In this document: piece after piece, positions 51,834-60,619 of the stretch | Position numbering within the stretch: the first letter of the stretch is position 1 | Layout of the letters: every line of letters starts with the position of its first letter | DNA from: an uncultured Christensenella sp. | Lineage (GTDB): Bacteria > Bacillota > Clostridia > Christensenellales > Borkfalkiaceae | Direction of reading: 5' to 3' | Length of the DNA stretch: 64,000 nt | NCBI GenBank assembly: GCA_910585235.1 | Contig: CAJUCM010000006.1 | Location: forward strand, 15,920-79,919 | Made by a program: the position numbers and the translations under genes | The notes under the pieces: generated by a model | Database searches by the model: none | What the model was told of the DNA's origin: nothing | Seen by the model: the letters and a program-made list of their open reading frames with translations, nothing else

Positions 51834-52709
51834 TTACTCTTCGGGGGTGATATTTGAAATTTTTCCGTCCTCGACGGTGATTCGGAAATATCTTACGTCG
51901 AACACGCGCTCCTTTCTCTCATACACAAGTCCAACCCGTTCGGGGCGGTCGGTGAGTACGACGGAGCGGTAGTCCCCTAAAAATTCTTTGAGCGAATCCG
52001 CCTTGCCGCGGATTTTTTCATGCAGATACGGGGAGGGATCCAAACCGATATTCGCGCTCTCGAAGAGCGCGAGGGCGTAAGTCGTTTCGGTCGGGGAGCG
52101 TCTTGCGCGAATGGAAGAGGAGAGCAGTTCTCCGCCCTGCCATTCGGAGAGGACGGTGTGACCCATTGCGTCGTGGAAGGGGATTTCCGCTTTCAGCGTT
52201 CTGCCCGCCTCTATGACGGCGCCCTCCGAGCGCACGAACACCGTGCCGTCCCGTTTCAGAAGCATGAACGCGTTCGCGCCCGTCAGCAAATATCCGTCGT
52301 TGATCTCCTTGATCTCGCACTTTTCAAAGCGGTCGTCGAGGGGAATGACGTGCTGTTTGCCGTTGTCGTATCTCAGATATACTTCCCCCTGTCGGTAGAT
52401 CGTAAACCGCGCGCTGCCGATCCGCGTTTCCTGTCTGACGGAGAGCGACTGATCCTCCCTAAGAAATCCGAATGCAAAGATCGCGACCGCGCAGTCGGTA
52501 TAATAGAGCTGAATGCGGGGCGGGGGAGAAAACAGAAAATCCTGATCGATCGTAAAGCGCAGGGGAACGCAACCGTCGGGTGCGATCTCCGCACGGATAT
52601 TGTCGTCGGGGTTGAGTTCCACGGACCGTTCAAAGCCGTCGATCATGCCGAGGTAGATGCCGTTTAAGGTGAGCGCGCTCGGCTTTTCCGATAAAAAATA
52701 CACTTTCAT
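51834..52709 (-). CDS. Conserved-looking beta-rich protein of unknown function (291 aa)
   Basis: I do not recognise this protein. It lacks a signal peptide or membrane helix. The start (PSALTLNGIYLGMIDGFER) has the look of a PEGA-like strand hairpin, N-G-x-x-x-G-x-x-D. The rest alternates strand-like segments (GSARFTIYRQGEVYLRYDNG, AFMLLKRDGTVFVRSEG). The C-terminal third is likely alpha/beta. It is a stand-alone gene on the - strand between two + genes. Confidence 0.55.
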   Translation of the reverse strand: MKVYFLSEKPSALTLNGIYLGMIDGFERSVELNPDDNIRAEIAPDGCVPLRFTIDQDFLFSPPPRIQLYYTDCAVAIFAFGFLREDQSLSVRQETRIGSARFTIYRQGEVYLRYDNGKQHVIPLDDRFEKCEIKEINDGYLLTGANAFMLLKRDGTVFVRSEGAVIEAGRTLKAEIPFHDAMGHTVLSEWQGGELLSSSIRARRSPTETTYALALFESANIGLDPSPYLHEKIRGKADSLKEFLGDYRSVVLTDRPERVGLVYERKERVFDVRYFRITVEDGKISNITPEE

Positions 52710-52790
52710 AAGACTATTAGATGTATAGAACGGTTGGATTATGTCAACACTTTCTTTGAAAATTTATTATAAAATTTCAGGAGGTTGTAT

Positions 52791-53363
52791 ATGAATAAAA
52801 TCAACGGCTATACGGAAGAAGAAGCTACGGGCTTGATCGAATATATCTATGCGGGGAAGAACGCGGGAAAAACGTTGACCTATCTCTTTGAAACCTACGG
52901 AAGGGATCACAACCGCGCCAAGGGAAGCGTGCGTAACTATTACTATGCGTTTCTTAAAAAGCGCGACGACCTCCGCGTCAAGGCGATTTTAGAGGGCAAG
53001 GAACTCAAAGCGGGCGAGATCAAACCGTTCACCGAGGAAGAGACCGAAGAAATGCTCAAAAAAGTGCTTCTCGAAAAGAGCAAGGGGCTTTCGGTGAGAA
53101 AGGCGATCATGAACGTATCGGGCGGGGACGAAAAACTCATGCTCCGCATTCAGAATAAATACCGCAACCTCGCAAAAAAACAGCCCGAACGCATTATGCA
53201 GGCGGCGGAGAAGGCGGGCATTCCCGAAGAAAAGAGTTTTTTACAGCGTAAATTGGAGCGGGAGATCGACGCGCTCTATTCCCGCCTTGCGATCAATCTG
53301 AGAAAGGAGAACGCCCATCTCAGAGACGAATTGGAAAAATTACGCAATGAAAAAAAAGCATAG
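52791..53363 (+). CDS. Myb/SANT-like small DNA-binding protein with coiled coil (190 aa)
   Basis: Residues about 6-60 (TEEEATGLIEYIYAG through the next 35 residues) have three short helices with spacing like a Myb/SANT or RsfA-type domain, and residues 150-190 form a charged coiled coil ending LRDELEKLRNEKKA. RsfA-like proteins are sporulation-associated regulators in Bacilli; similarity here is by pattern only. The ATG at 52791 has AGGAGG upstream. A small membrane protein gene follows 42 nt after its stop. Confidence 0.55.
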   Translation: MNKINGYTEEEATGLIEYIYAGKNAGKTLTYLFETYGRDHNRAKGSVRNYYYAFLKKRDDLRVKAILEGKELKAGEIKPFTEEETEEMLKKVLLEKSKGLSVRKAIMNVSGGDEKLMLRIQNKYRNLAKKQPERIMQAAEKAGIPEEKSFLQRKLEREIDALYSRLAINLRKENAHLRDELEKLRNEKKA

Positions 53364-53405
53364 CTCCCCGATTGTGACACAAACTACAATCGACGGGAGG
53401 AAACT

Positions 53406-53603
53406 ATGGAAAAAATGTTTTGCCTCGGTTTGATGTTCGGTATGGTAGGCGGCGCGCTCATTGTAGCCAACAGCTATAAGGCTCGCACGCTTGTCAAAAA
53501 GAGTCAGTCGGAAGTCATGGAAAAAGTCAACGAAATGATGGACGAAAAACTCAATGCGATGAATCAGAAGTCCGAGGGGGAATCCGGAAAAGCGAAGAAA
53601 TAA
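53406..53603 (+). CDS. Small single-helix membrane protein (65 aa)
   Basis: Residues 3-23 form one hydrophobic helix with G-rich packing (GLMFGMVGGALIVANS), then a charged helical tail (KARTLVKKSQSEVMEKVNEMM) and a Lys-rich end. This looks like YtxH-type short proteins. GGGAGG lies upstream of the ATG. It is followed by a likely terminator (about 53626-53660: AGGCGTA with TTGCGTCT and a T8 run). Confidence 0.55.
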   Translation: MEKMFCLGLMFGMVGGALIVANSYKARTLVKKSQSEVMEKVNEMMDEKLNAMNQKSEGESGKAKK

Positions 53604-53625
53604 TTCCGATTCTTAATCGTCATGA

Positions 53626-53661
53626 AAAAAAGGCGTAGTCAATGATTGCGTCTTTTTTTTA
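53626..53661 (+). terminator. Probable terminator after the small membrane protein
   Basis: AAAAAGGCGTA pairs with TTGCGTCTTTTT with G-U pairs, and eight T follow. Confidence 0.55.
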
Positions 53662-53669
53662 TGTAGATA

Positions 53670-53698
53670 TTGACTTTTGTTTGCGGGAAAGATATAAT
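53670..53698 (+). promoter_or_regulatory. Promoter of the amber-interrupted LRR lipoprotein
   Basis: TTGACT at 53670-53675, 17-bp spacer, TATAAT at 53693-53698, then GGGGGGG near the ATG at 53723. Confidence 0.75.
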
Positions 53699-53722
53699 GA
53701 AAGTAACGGGGGGGGATAAGCT

Positions 53723-55459
53723 ATGAAAAAGAAACTTGTAACTATATTCCTGTGTTTCGTTTCGGCGCTTTGTTTATGTCTTGGCTTGACCGCATGCAAT
53801 GAGGAACACTCGCATCGCCTTGTCAAGATGGATGGCATCGAAAAAACATGTACTCAAAGCGGGCGGATCCCCTATTGGTTTTGTCTTTATTGCGGAATCT
53901 GTTTTTCCGACGAGGGCGCAACAAACGAAATCGGTATTATGGATATGACTATCCCCGCCGAAGGACATCATTTTTTAGACGGAGAATGTACGGTTTGTCA
54001 TAGTAAATAGTTTACGTTTGCTCTCTCCGAAGATGAAACCTATTATATTTGTACGGGATTGGAGACAGACACCGAAACCCAAATCGTAATTCCCGCAGTT
54101 TACAATAATTTGCCCGTAAAAAGTATCGGAAACGGTGCGTTTTCCGGTTGCCGTTCTCTGAGGGGCGTTATCATTCCGAACAGTGTCACCGGTATCGGAC
54201 GTCGGGCATTCTCTGATTGTTCTTCGCTTACAAGTATTTCAATACCGAACAGTGTAACGAGTATCGATAGTCAAGCATTCTCCGGTTGTTATTCCCTTAC
54301 AAGTATTTCGATCCCGAACAGCGTGACAAGTATCGGAAGTTTTGCGTTCAGTAATTGCAAATTACTTACCGATATTACGATTCCGAACAGTGTGACGAAT
54401 ATTGAAAGCGGCGTGTTCTATTGTTGCCATTCTCTGACGGGCGTTGTCATTCCGGACAGTGTAACGAGTATCGATAGTCAAGCATTCTCCAATTGTTCTT
54501 TCACAGGTATTACGATTCCGGACAGTGTAACGCATATCGGAGATTCCGCGTTTAGCGCTTGCAGTTCGCTTACAGACATTACAATACCGAGCAGCGTAAC
54601 GAATATCGGAAGCCGGGTATTTCAGAATTGCAGCAGTCTTACGAGCATCGACGTGGAGAGCGGAAATACAATCTATCATTCGGCGGGGAATTGCCTGATT
54701 AAGACGGCGGACAAAGCTCTGATCGCCGGCTGTAAATCGAGCGTAATTCCTACGGACGGTTCAGTGACGAGTATCGGTTATGATGCGTTCAATGATTGTA
54801 CCGAACTGACAAGTATTACGATCCCCGACAGCGTGACGGAAATCGGGGAAAGGGCATTTATCGATTGCAGTTCGCTTACGGAGCTTGTGATTCCGAGCAG
54901 TGTTGCGCGGATCGGGCGTTTTGCATTCAGCGGTTGTAGCGGGCTTACGGGTATTACCGTTGAAAACGGAAATGCAATTTATCACTCTGTGGGGAATTGT
55001 TTGATCGAAACGGCAAGCAAAATATTGATCGTCGGTTGCAAAACAAGCGCGATTCCTGCGGACGGCTCGGTAACGAGTATCGGAGAGTCCGCGTTCAGCG
55101 GGTGCAGGGAACTTACGGAAGTAACGATTCCGAATTGTGTGACGAGTATCGCAAATTCTGCGTTCAGCGGGTGTACCGCGCTTACCGAAATAACGATTCC
55201 GGACAATGTGACGAATATCGGCGAATACGCATTTTATGGCTGCCGTTCCCTTAAAACCGTTACGATCGGAAGCGGCGTCAGAAACATCGGCGATTATGCG
55301 TTCAATAGTTGCAGTTCGCTCAGTGATATTACGTTTCAAGGGACGAAAGAGAATTGGAATGCGATCGACAAGGGTCTTTTTTGGAACTTCTTTACGGGCG
55401 ATTATAAAATCCACTGCGAGGACGGGGATATTAAAAAAGAAAACCTTGGCGGTTTTTAA
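53723..55459 (+). pseudogene. LRR (BspA-like) lipoprotein interrupted by an in-frame TAG
   Basis: One 579-codon frame is broken only by TAG at 54008-54010. Codons 1-95 encode a lipoprotein signal (lipobox LTAC, Cys near 25) and a His/Cys head with CTQSG, CLYC and CTVC. After the TAG the same frame continues FTFALSEDETYYICTG, then IVIPAVYNNLPV and 15 BspA-type LRRs of about 23 residues. In homologues at 61020 and 62895 the same head runs directly into the LRR part, so the stop splits one gene. The TAG replaces a residue aligned with Ser; one base change from TCG would do. The second half has no credible start of its own: the first in-frame TTG at 54059 lacks a ribosome binding site. Confidence 0.8.
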
Positions 55460-55486
55460 CCGAATTTTTCCGTTTGAATCGTTATC

Positions 55487-55527
55487 AAAAAAAAGTGCGG
55501 TTATTTCAGAATCGCACTTTTTTTATT
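55487..55527 (+). terminator. Terminator after the LRR gene
   Basis: AAAAAAGTGCG and CGCACTTTTTT pair across TTTCAGAAT-type loop sequence (55489-55524), ending in a T-run. Confidence 0.8.
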
Positions 55528-55547
55528 CAACCGAATCTCTCAAACTG

Positions 55548-55576
55548 TTTACTTTCCCACAAGATTGTGTTATAAT
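55548..55576 (+). promoter_or_regulatory. Promoter of ruvX-DUF1292, leaving no 5' leader
   Basis: TTTACT at 55548-55553, 17-bp spacer, TATAAT at 55571-55576. Six bases (TCGGTT) separate the -10 from ATG 55583, so the mRNA is likely leaderless or nearly so. This repeats the arrangement at obg. Confidence 0.65.
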
Positions 55577-55582
55577 TCGGTT

Positions 55583-56362
55583 ATGGAAATGATTGCCGCG
55601 TTCGACATCGGCGATAAGCGGATCGGCGTTGCGTTCTCCGATCCGTTCGGGGAATACGCCGTGCCGTCGGATACCTACTTCCGCACGGGGAATTTCAAAG
55701 TGGACGTAAAGGCGGTTGCGGCTCTTGCCGAGGGGCGGGGCGCGAATAAGATCGTCTGCGGACTTCCCTTAAATGCAGACGGCACGGAGAGCGTACAGAC
55801 GCAAAAGACCCGCCGTTTTATCGAGGCGCTCAAAGCGGAGACTTCGCTCCCCGTCGAGTGCGAGGACGAACGCTACACAACGCGCGAGGCGAGGAACGAT
55901 CTCAATTTCCTCGGTGTGAGCGTCAAAAAGGACAAGCGCAAAAAGGCGGTGGATTCGCTCGCCGCGGCATATATCTTAGAGACTTATTTACAGAAATCAA
56001 AAAGGAGAGCAGACGCTATGAAAGAAGAAAGAGAAGATTACGACGAAGAGAACAATATCGTAGAACTGATTGACGACGAGGGAAATTCTCTGCGCTATGA
56101 ACACCTCATGACCTTTGAGTACAAGGGAGAGTGGTATTGCGCGTTCACGCCCGTTTCGGATGCGGAAGAGGCGGAGGACGACGAAGAGGGGGACGAAGTC
56201 GTCATCTATCACCTTGTGGGCGGAGAGAACGACGAAACGCTGGAACCCATTGAGGACGATGAAAAATTGGACGAAGTTTTTGCGGAATTTTGCAATCAAT
56301 ACGAAGATTTCGAGGACGCGGACGAGGCGGCTTCGCTCGAACCCGATGCGGACGGAGAGTAA
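55583..56362 (+). CDS. ruvX: RuvX (YqgF) pre-16S rRNA nuclease fused to a DUF1292 domain
   Basis: A 259-residue protein. Residues 1-143 are the RuvX/YqgF RNase H-like fold: FDIGDKRIG (first Asp), IVCGLPLNADGTES, EDERYTTREA and VDSLAAAYILETYL (last Asp). Residues about 146-259 match DUF1292: ENNIVELIDDEGNSLRYEHL followed by YCAFTPV and a long acidic tail. In most Firmicutes these are two adjacent genes (yrrK, yrzB). Here they read through in one frame, and AAAGGAG at 56001-56007 lies 10 nt before an internal ATG at 56018. The second domain could thus also be made alone. pdxS follows 3 nt later. Confidence 0.85.
   Translation: MEMIAAFDIGDKRIGVAFSDPFGEYAVPSDTYFRTGNFKVDVKAVAALAEGRGANKIVCGLPLNADGTESVQTQKTRRFIEALKAETSLPVECEDERYTTREARNDLNFLGVSVKKDKRKKAVDSLAAAYILETYLQKSKRRADAMKEEREDYDEENNIVELIDDEGNSLRYEHLMTFEYKGEWYCAFTPVSDAEEAEDDEEGDEVVIYHLVGGENDETLEPIEDDEKLDEVFAEFCNQYEDFEDADEAASLEPDADGE
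56001..56020 (+). promoter_or_regulatory. Internal ribosome binding site and start within the fusion
   Basis: AAAGGAG at 56001-56007 and ATG at 56018-56020 are in frame with DUF1292. This keeps the layout of a separate downstream gene even though the frame is open from ruvX. Confidence 0.6.
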
Positions 56363-56365
56363 AAT

Positions 56366-57247
56366 ATGACGAATAAAAACAACCGTTGGGAACTCAACAA
56401 GAACTTGGCGCAGATGCTCAAAGGAGGCGTCATTATGGACGTTACGACGCCCGAACAGGCGAAGATCGCGGAGGAAGCGGGCGCGTGCGCCGTTATGGCG
56501 TTGGAGCGCATTCCCGCAGACATCCGCGCCGCGGGGGGCGTATCGCGTATGTCCGATCCGAAGATGATCAAGGGCATTCAGAAAGCCGTCTCCATTCCAG
56601 TCATGGCAAAGTGCCGGATCGGTCACATTGCCGAAGCGCAGATTTTGGAGGCGATCGAGATCGACTATATCGACGAGAGCGAGGTGCTCTCCCCTGCGGA
56701 CGACAAATATCATATCGACAAGACCGCGTTCAGCGTTCCGTTTGTGTGCGGTGCGCGCGATCTCGGCGAGGCGCTCCGCCGCATTGCGGAGGGCGCGAGT
56801 ATGATCCGCACCAAGGGCGAACCCGGCACGGGCGACGTCGTTCAGGCGGTGCGCCACATGCGCATGATGCAGTCTGAAATCAGAAAGGTCGTGTCTTTAA
56901 GAGAGGACGAACTTTATGAAGAGGCAAAGGAACTGCGGGTGCCTTACGAGCTTGTAAAGTTTGTGCATGAAAACGGAAAACTTCCCGTCGTCAACTTTGC
57001 GGCGGGCGGCGTGGCGACCCCTGCGGACGCGGCGCTCATGATGCAGCTCGGCGCGGAGGGCGTGTTCGTCGGAAGCGGCATTTTCAAATCGGGCAATCCC
57101 GCAAAGCGTGCGCGCGCGATCGTGCAGGCGGTCACGAATTTCAACAACCCCAAACTCATTGCGGAACTTTCCGAAGATCTGGGCGAGGCGATGGTCGGGA
57201 TCAATGAGAATGAGATCAAATTGATCATGGAAGAACGCGGAAAATAA
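56366..57247 (+). CDS. pdxS: Pyridoxal 5'-phosphate synthase subunit PdxS
   Basis: A 293-residue lyase that condenses ribose 5-phosphate, glyceraldehyde 3-phosphate and ammonia to PLP. It is a TIM barrel with Lys82 in [11 protein letters not shown] and the second lysine in [10 protein letters not shown] near residue 150. The conserved [16 protein letters not shown] and [19 protein letters not shown] are present. It works with PdxT, which follows after a hairpin. Confidence 0.97.
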   Translation: MTNKNNRWELNKNLAQMLKGGVIMDVTTPEQAKIAEEAGACAVMALERIPADIRAAGGVSRMSDPKMIKGIQKAVSIPVMAKCRIGHIAEAQILEAIEIDYIDESEVLSPADDKYHIDKTAFSVPFVCGARDLGEALRRIAEGASMIRTKGEPGTGDVVQAVRHMRMMQSEIRKVVSLREDELYEEAKELRVPYELVKFVHENGKLPVVNFAAGGVATPADAALMMQLGAEGVFVGSGIFKSGNPAKRARAIVQAVTNFNNPKLIAELSEDLGEAMVGINENEIKLIMEERGK

Positions 57248-57291
57248 TTAAAAGGGCGCATTCATCGCAAATTGCGGCTTCGCCCTTTTAA
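57248..57291 (+). promoter_or_regulatory. Hairpin between pdxS and pdxT
   Basis: TTAAAAGGGCG (57248-57258) pairs exactly with CGCCCTTTTAA (57281-57291) around a 22-nt loop. It starts right after the pdxS stop. It may trim pdxT expression or act as a partial terminator; there is no long T-run after it. Confidence 0.6.
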
Positions 57292-57308
57292 GGAATCAAG
57301 TTAAAACT

Positions 57309-57875
57309 ATGAAAATCGGTGTATTTGCATTACAAGGCGCGTTTATCGAACATGAACGCGCTCTTTTATCCCTCGGCGCGGAGGTGAAGGAGATCCGTCT
57401 TTTCAGCGACTTTTCGGACGATCTGGACGGTGTGATTCTCCCCGGCGGGGAATCGACCGTGCAGGGGAAACTTCTGCGCGAGGGCGGATTTTTAGAACCT
57501 CTGAAAAAGAGGATCGAAGAGGGGCTTCCCGTGTACGGCACCTGCGCGGGCATGATTCTGCTTGCAAACAAGCTCTCCAACGACGGAAACGTCTATCTGG
57601 GAACGCTCGACGCAACGGTCAGGCGCAACGCCTACGGGCGTCAGCTCGGCTCCTTTGCCGAGGAACTCGACTTCAAGGGGGTGGGGAAGTTTCCCGCCGT
57701 GTTTATCCGCGCGCCCTTTGTCGAATCGGCGGGAAAGAACGTTGAAATTCTGGCGGAACACAAGGGCAAGATCGTCGCCGTCAGGCAGGGACATATGCTT
57801 GCGACCGCATTTCACCCCGAACTTACGGGTGACTTGCGTATTCACGCATATTTTTTGGATATGATCCGTAAATGA
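57309..57875 (+). CDS. pdxT: Pyridoxal 5'-phosphate synthase subunit PdxT
   Basis: A 188-residue class I glutaminase that supplies ammonia to PdxS. The nucleophile is Cys79 in YGTCAGM; the His/Glu pair is in AFHPELTGD near 172-174. The oxyanion-side GGEST is near residue 46. The stop overlaps the queH start (ATGA). Confidence 0.96.
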   Translation: MKIGVFALQGAFIEHERALLSLGAEVKEIRLFSDFSDDLDGVILPGGESTVQGKLLREGGFLEPLKKRIEEGLPVYGTCAGMILLANKLSNDGNVYLGTLDATVRRNAYGRQLGSFAEELDFKGVGKFPAVFIRAPFVESAGKNVEILAEHKGKIVAVRQGHMLATAFHPELTGDLRIHAYFLDMIRK

Positions 57876-58474
57876 ATAAGATCAATTATGACAAACGCAT
57901 GACGGACTTTTTGCAGGCGAACGAGGGGAAGACACTGCTTCTGCACAGCTGTTGCGCGCCCTGCTCTTCTTATTGTTTGGAAGAGGTCGCGCCTCATCTC
58001 AAAACGACCGTCTTTTATTACAATCCCAACCTCGATACCGAGGAGGAATACGCAAAACGCAAGTGCGAACAAAAACGCCTTTTGAGCGAAACGGAGCTTG
58101 CGACATTTTTGGACTGCGACTATGCGCACGGGGATTTTGAGAAGATTGCAGAGGGCTACGAGCGGGAACGGGAAGGCGGCGCAAGGTGCGAACGGTGTTT
58201 CCGGTTGAGGTTGGAGCGCACGGCGGAACGGGCAAAAAAGGACGGCTATTTTTGTTTCGGCACGACGCTCACGGTCTCTCCCTTGAAGAATGCGGAGCTG
58301 ATCAACAGACTTGGCTTTGAAATTGCGGAAAAATGCGGCGTAAATTATATGCCGTCCGACTTCAAAAAGCGCGGCGGATATTTGCGGTCGATCGAGCTTT
58401 CCAAACAGTACGGGCTATACCGCCAAAATTACTGCGGCTGCGAGTACTCCAAAACAAAAAACATGGAAGAATAA
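57872..58474 (+). CDS. queH: Epoxyqueuosine reductase QueH
   Basis: A 200-residue protein of the former DUF208. It reduces epoxyqueuosine to queuosine in tRNA anticodons, replacing QueG in many bacteria. The Cys sets expected for an iron-sulfur cluster and disulfide are present: HSCCAPCSSYC near residue 27, RCERCFRLRL near 108 and YCGCEYS near the end. It overlaps pdxT by 4 nt. No other queuosine gene is in the window. Confidence 0.93.
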   Translation: MNKINYDKRMTDFLQANEGKTLLLHSCCAPCSSYCLEEVAPHLKTTVFYYNPNLDTEEEYAKRKCEQKRLLSETELATFLDCDYAHGDFEKIAEGYEREREGGARCERCFRLRLERTAERAKKDGYFCFGTTLTVSPLKNAELINRLGFEIAEKCGVNYMPSDFKKRGGYLRSIELSKQYGLYRQNYCGCEYSKTKNMEE

Positions 58475-58500
58475 AAAGGACGCAAACGCGTCCTTTTTTC
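58473..58500. terminator. Terminator between queH and yggS
   Basis: AAAAGGACGC and GCGTCCTTTT pair around AAAC (58473-58497), with runs on both strands. It serves convergent genes. Confidence 0.85.
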
Positions 58501-58517
58501 ATGCGGTTGGTTTTATT

Positions 58518-59174
58518 TCAATTTCTTTCGCCGAAAACGGAAGTGCCGAGGCGGATCATATTCGAGCCGTGGGCGAGGCATAGCCGCCAGTCGGAACTCA
58601 TACCCATGGAGAGATATTGTATTTTATCGTCCCGCTCCCGTGCTTTCTCGTAGAGCGCGCGCATTGTATCGCACAGGTTGCCCGCCTGCGCCTCGTTTGC
58701 GCCGAGCGGCAACATTGCCATAAATCCGCGCACGCAGATCCCGCTCGTTGTTTTTAATCTTTCATAGGCGGCGAACGCGTCCGCGAGGGGATAGCCGCCC
58801 TTGCTCTCTTCTCCGAGGTTGACTTCCAGCAAAATATCGGTGACGGTTCCCGCTTTCAGGGAGAGGCGGGCGATTGTTGCGGCAAGTTCGTCCCGATCGA
58901 CGGAGTGAATGAGAAAGGTCTTGCCGATCAGATATTTGACTTTGTTCGTCTGCAATCTGCCGATAAAGTGACGGCGCGCGCCGCCTACTTCGCCGTATTT
59001 GGCGGTAAATTCCTGCACGCGGTTTTCCCCGACGTCCGTAACGCCCGCATTGATCGCGCGGTTGATTTCTTCCGCCGTCCGCGTTTTGGTCGCGGCGACG
59101 AGGGTCACGGGTTCGTGAAAACAGTTTCCCGCTTCGAGTTCTTTGAGAATAGCGGCGACGTTTTGTTCGATCAT
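58518..59174 (-). CDS. yggS: PLP homeostasis protein YggS/YlmE
   Basis: A 218-residue alanine-racemase-fold protein that binds PLP and keeps vitamin B6 and amino-acid pools balanced. The PLP lysine is in VAATKTR near residue 27. HFIGRLQTNKVK and LLEVNLGEESKGG are conserved. It starts 1 nt after the argH stop, so it is co-transcribed with argH. It faces the PLP-synthesis pair pdxS-pdxT. Confidence 0.94.
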   Translation of the reverse strand: MIEQNVAAILKELEAGNCFHEPVTLVAATKTRTAEEINRAINAGVTDVGENRVQEFTAKYGEVGGARRHFIGRLQTNKVKYLIGKTFLIHSVDRDELAATIARLSLKAGTVTDILLEVNLGEESKGGYPLADAFAAYERLKTTSGICVRGFMAMLPLGANEAQAGNLCDTMRALYEKARERDDKIQYLSMGMSSDWRLCLAHGSNMIRLGTSVFGERN

Positions 59175-59175
59175 A

Positions 59176-60549
59176 TCAGTATTTTTTCAATCTGCGGCGA
59201 ATGGAATTGACGCCGCGGCGCACCGCACTCAAAGACGACCCGCCGACGGAGTTTCGCGCTTCCGCCGAGGCGCGGGGGGTGACCGCATTCAGAATATCTT
59301 CTTCAAAGAGCTCGCTCTCCTTGCGGAATTCTTTAAGGGTGAGGGAAAAGAGCGTCTTTTTTTCTTTTATGCAGTATTGTACGAGCCTGCCCGTTACGCC
59401 GTGCGCGTCGCGGAAAGGCATTCCTTTTTTTGCAAGATAGTCCGCAATGTCCGTCGCGGTCGAAAAACCGCCGCCCGCCTCCTCAAACATACGGTTTACG
59501 TTGAACGTAATTTTTTGCATGAGCGCGGTGTAGATGGAGACGCAGGAAAAGAGCGTCGTCTCCGCGTCGAAAAAGCACTCTTTATCTTCCTGAAAGTCCT
59601 TATTGTAGGCAAGGGGGAGCCCCTTGATGACCGTGAGAATGGACGTGAGATGTCCGTAAACTCTGCCCGTTTTGCCGCGCACGAGTTCGGGCAGGTCGGG
59701 ATTCTTTTTCTGGGGCATGATCGAGGAACCCGTCGAATATTCGTCGGGAATGTTCCAATATCCGAATTCGTCGGAGGTGTATAAAATGGTGTCCTCGCAC
59801 AGGCGCGAAAGGTGCGCCATCGCAAGCGAGGCGGCAAAGAGATAGTCGGCGACAAAGTCCCTGTCCGAGACCGCGTCGAGCGAATTTTCGGAAATTTCGT
59901 CAAAGCCCAAAAGCTCCCGCGTGATCTCCCTGTCGATGGGGTAGGAGGTGCCTGCAAGCGCGGCGGAGCCGAGCGGCATGACGTTGAGCCGTCTGCGGCA
60001 AGCCGCAAAACGGTCTAAATCGCGCAAAAACATTTCCGAATAGGCGTTCAGATACTGCCCGCAACTGACGGGTTGCGCTTTTCTTAAATGGGTGAATCCG
60101 GGCAGAAGATATTTTGCGCTCTCCTTTGCGCGCAGAACGAGCGTTTCCACAAGCGCCTTGATGAGCGAAATCGCCTTGTCGCAGCTCTCTCTGACGTACA
60201 GGCGGAAGTCCGTCGCCACCTGATCGTTGCGCGAGCGCGCCGTATGCAGTTTTTTCCCTGCCTGCCCGATTCGCTTGACAAGATTCTCTTCGACAAAGGA
60301 ATGAATGTCCTCCGCATTTTCGATCGTAAGCGCGCCGCTTTCGACGTCGCTTAAAATTCCGTTGAGTCCGTCTTGAATCGTTTGCGCTTCCTCTGCGGAG
60401 ATGATATTGCATTTGCCCAGCATTTCGGCGTGGGCGAGCGATGCAGTAATATCCGCACGGTAGAGCTTTTTATCGAACGAGAGCGATTCGTTGAATAAAT
60501 CCGCGTCCGCCGACATGGGAGCGGAAAATCTTCCTTGCCAAAGTTTCAT
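59176..60549 (-). CDS. argH: Argininosuccinate lyase
   Basis: A 457-residue enzyme that splits argininosuccinate to arginine and fumarate. The superfamily signature GSSIMPQKKNPD is present near residue 280, as are HTARSRNDQVATDFRLY and LPGFTHLRKAQPVSCG. The - strand promoter reads TTGATT (60595-60600) to TAAGAT (60572-60577) with a 17-bp spacer. argG is not nearby. Confidence 0.96.
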   Translation of the reverse strand: MKLWQGRFSAPMSADADLFNESLSFDKKLYRADITASLAHAEMLGKCNIISAEEAQTIQDGLNGILSDVESGALTIENAEDIHSFVEENLVKRIGQAGKKLHTARSRNDQVATDFRLYVRESCDKAISLIKALVETLVLRAKESAKYLLPGFTHLRKAQPVSCGQYLNAYSEMFLRDLDRFAACRRRLNVMPLGSAALAGTSYPIDREITRELLGFDEISENSLDAVSDRDFVADYLFAASLAMAHLSRLCEDTILYTSDEFGYWNIPDEYSTGSSIMPQKKNPDLPELVRGKTGRVYGHLTSILTVIKGLPLAYNKDFQEDKECFFDAETTLFSCVSIYTALMQKITFNVNRMFEEAGGGFSTATDIADYLAKKGMPFRDAHGVTGRLVQYCIKEKKTLFSLTLKEFRKESELFEEDILNAVTPRASAEARNSVGGSSLSAVRRGVNSIRRRLKKY

Positions 60550-60571
60550 ACGTTTACCTCTTTATGAGTCT

Positions 60572-60600
60572 ATCTTACACGCTTTTCTAAAAAAAATCAA
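60572..60600 (-). promoter_or_regulatory. Promoter of argH-yggS
   Basis: TTGATT (complement of 60595-60600), 17-bp spacer, TAAGAT (complement of 60572-60577). Confidence 0.6.
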
Positions 60601-60619
60601 GCGATAAAGAGGAGCGGTT

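Noticed and set aside
54059..55459. A stand-alone LRR gene starting at the in-frame TTG
   Set aside because: No ribosome binding site, and the frame upstream continues the homologous head up to the TAG.
53723..55459. TAG read as pyrrolysine
   Set aside because: No Pyl genes in the window and no methylamine pathway context; simple nonsense mutation is more likely.
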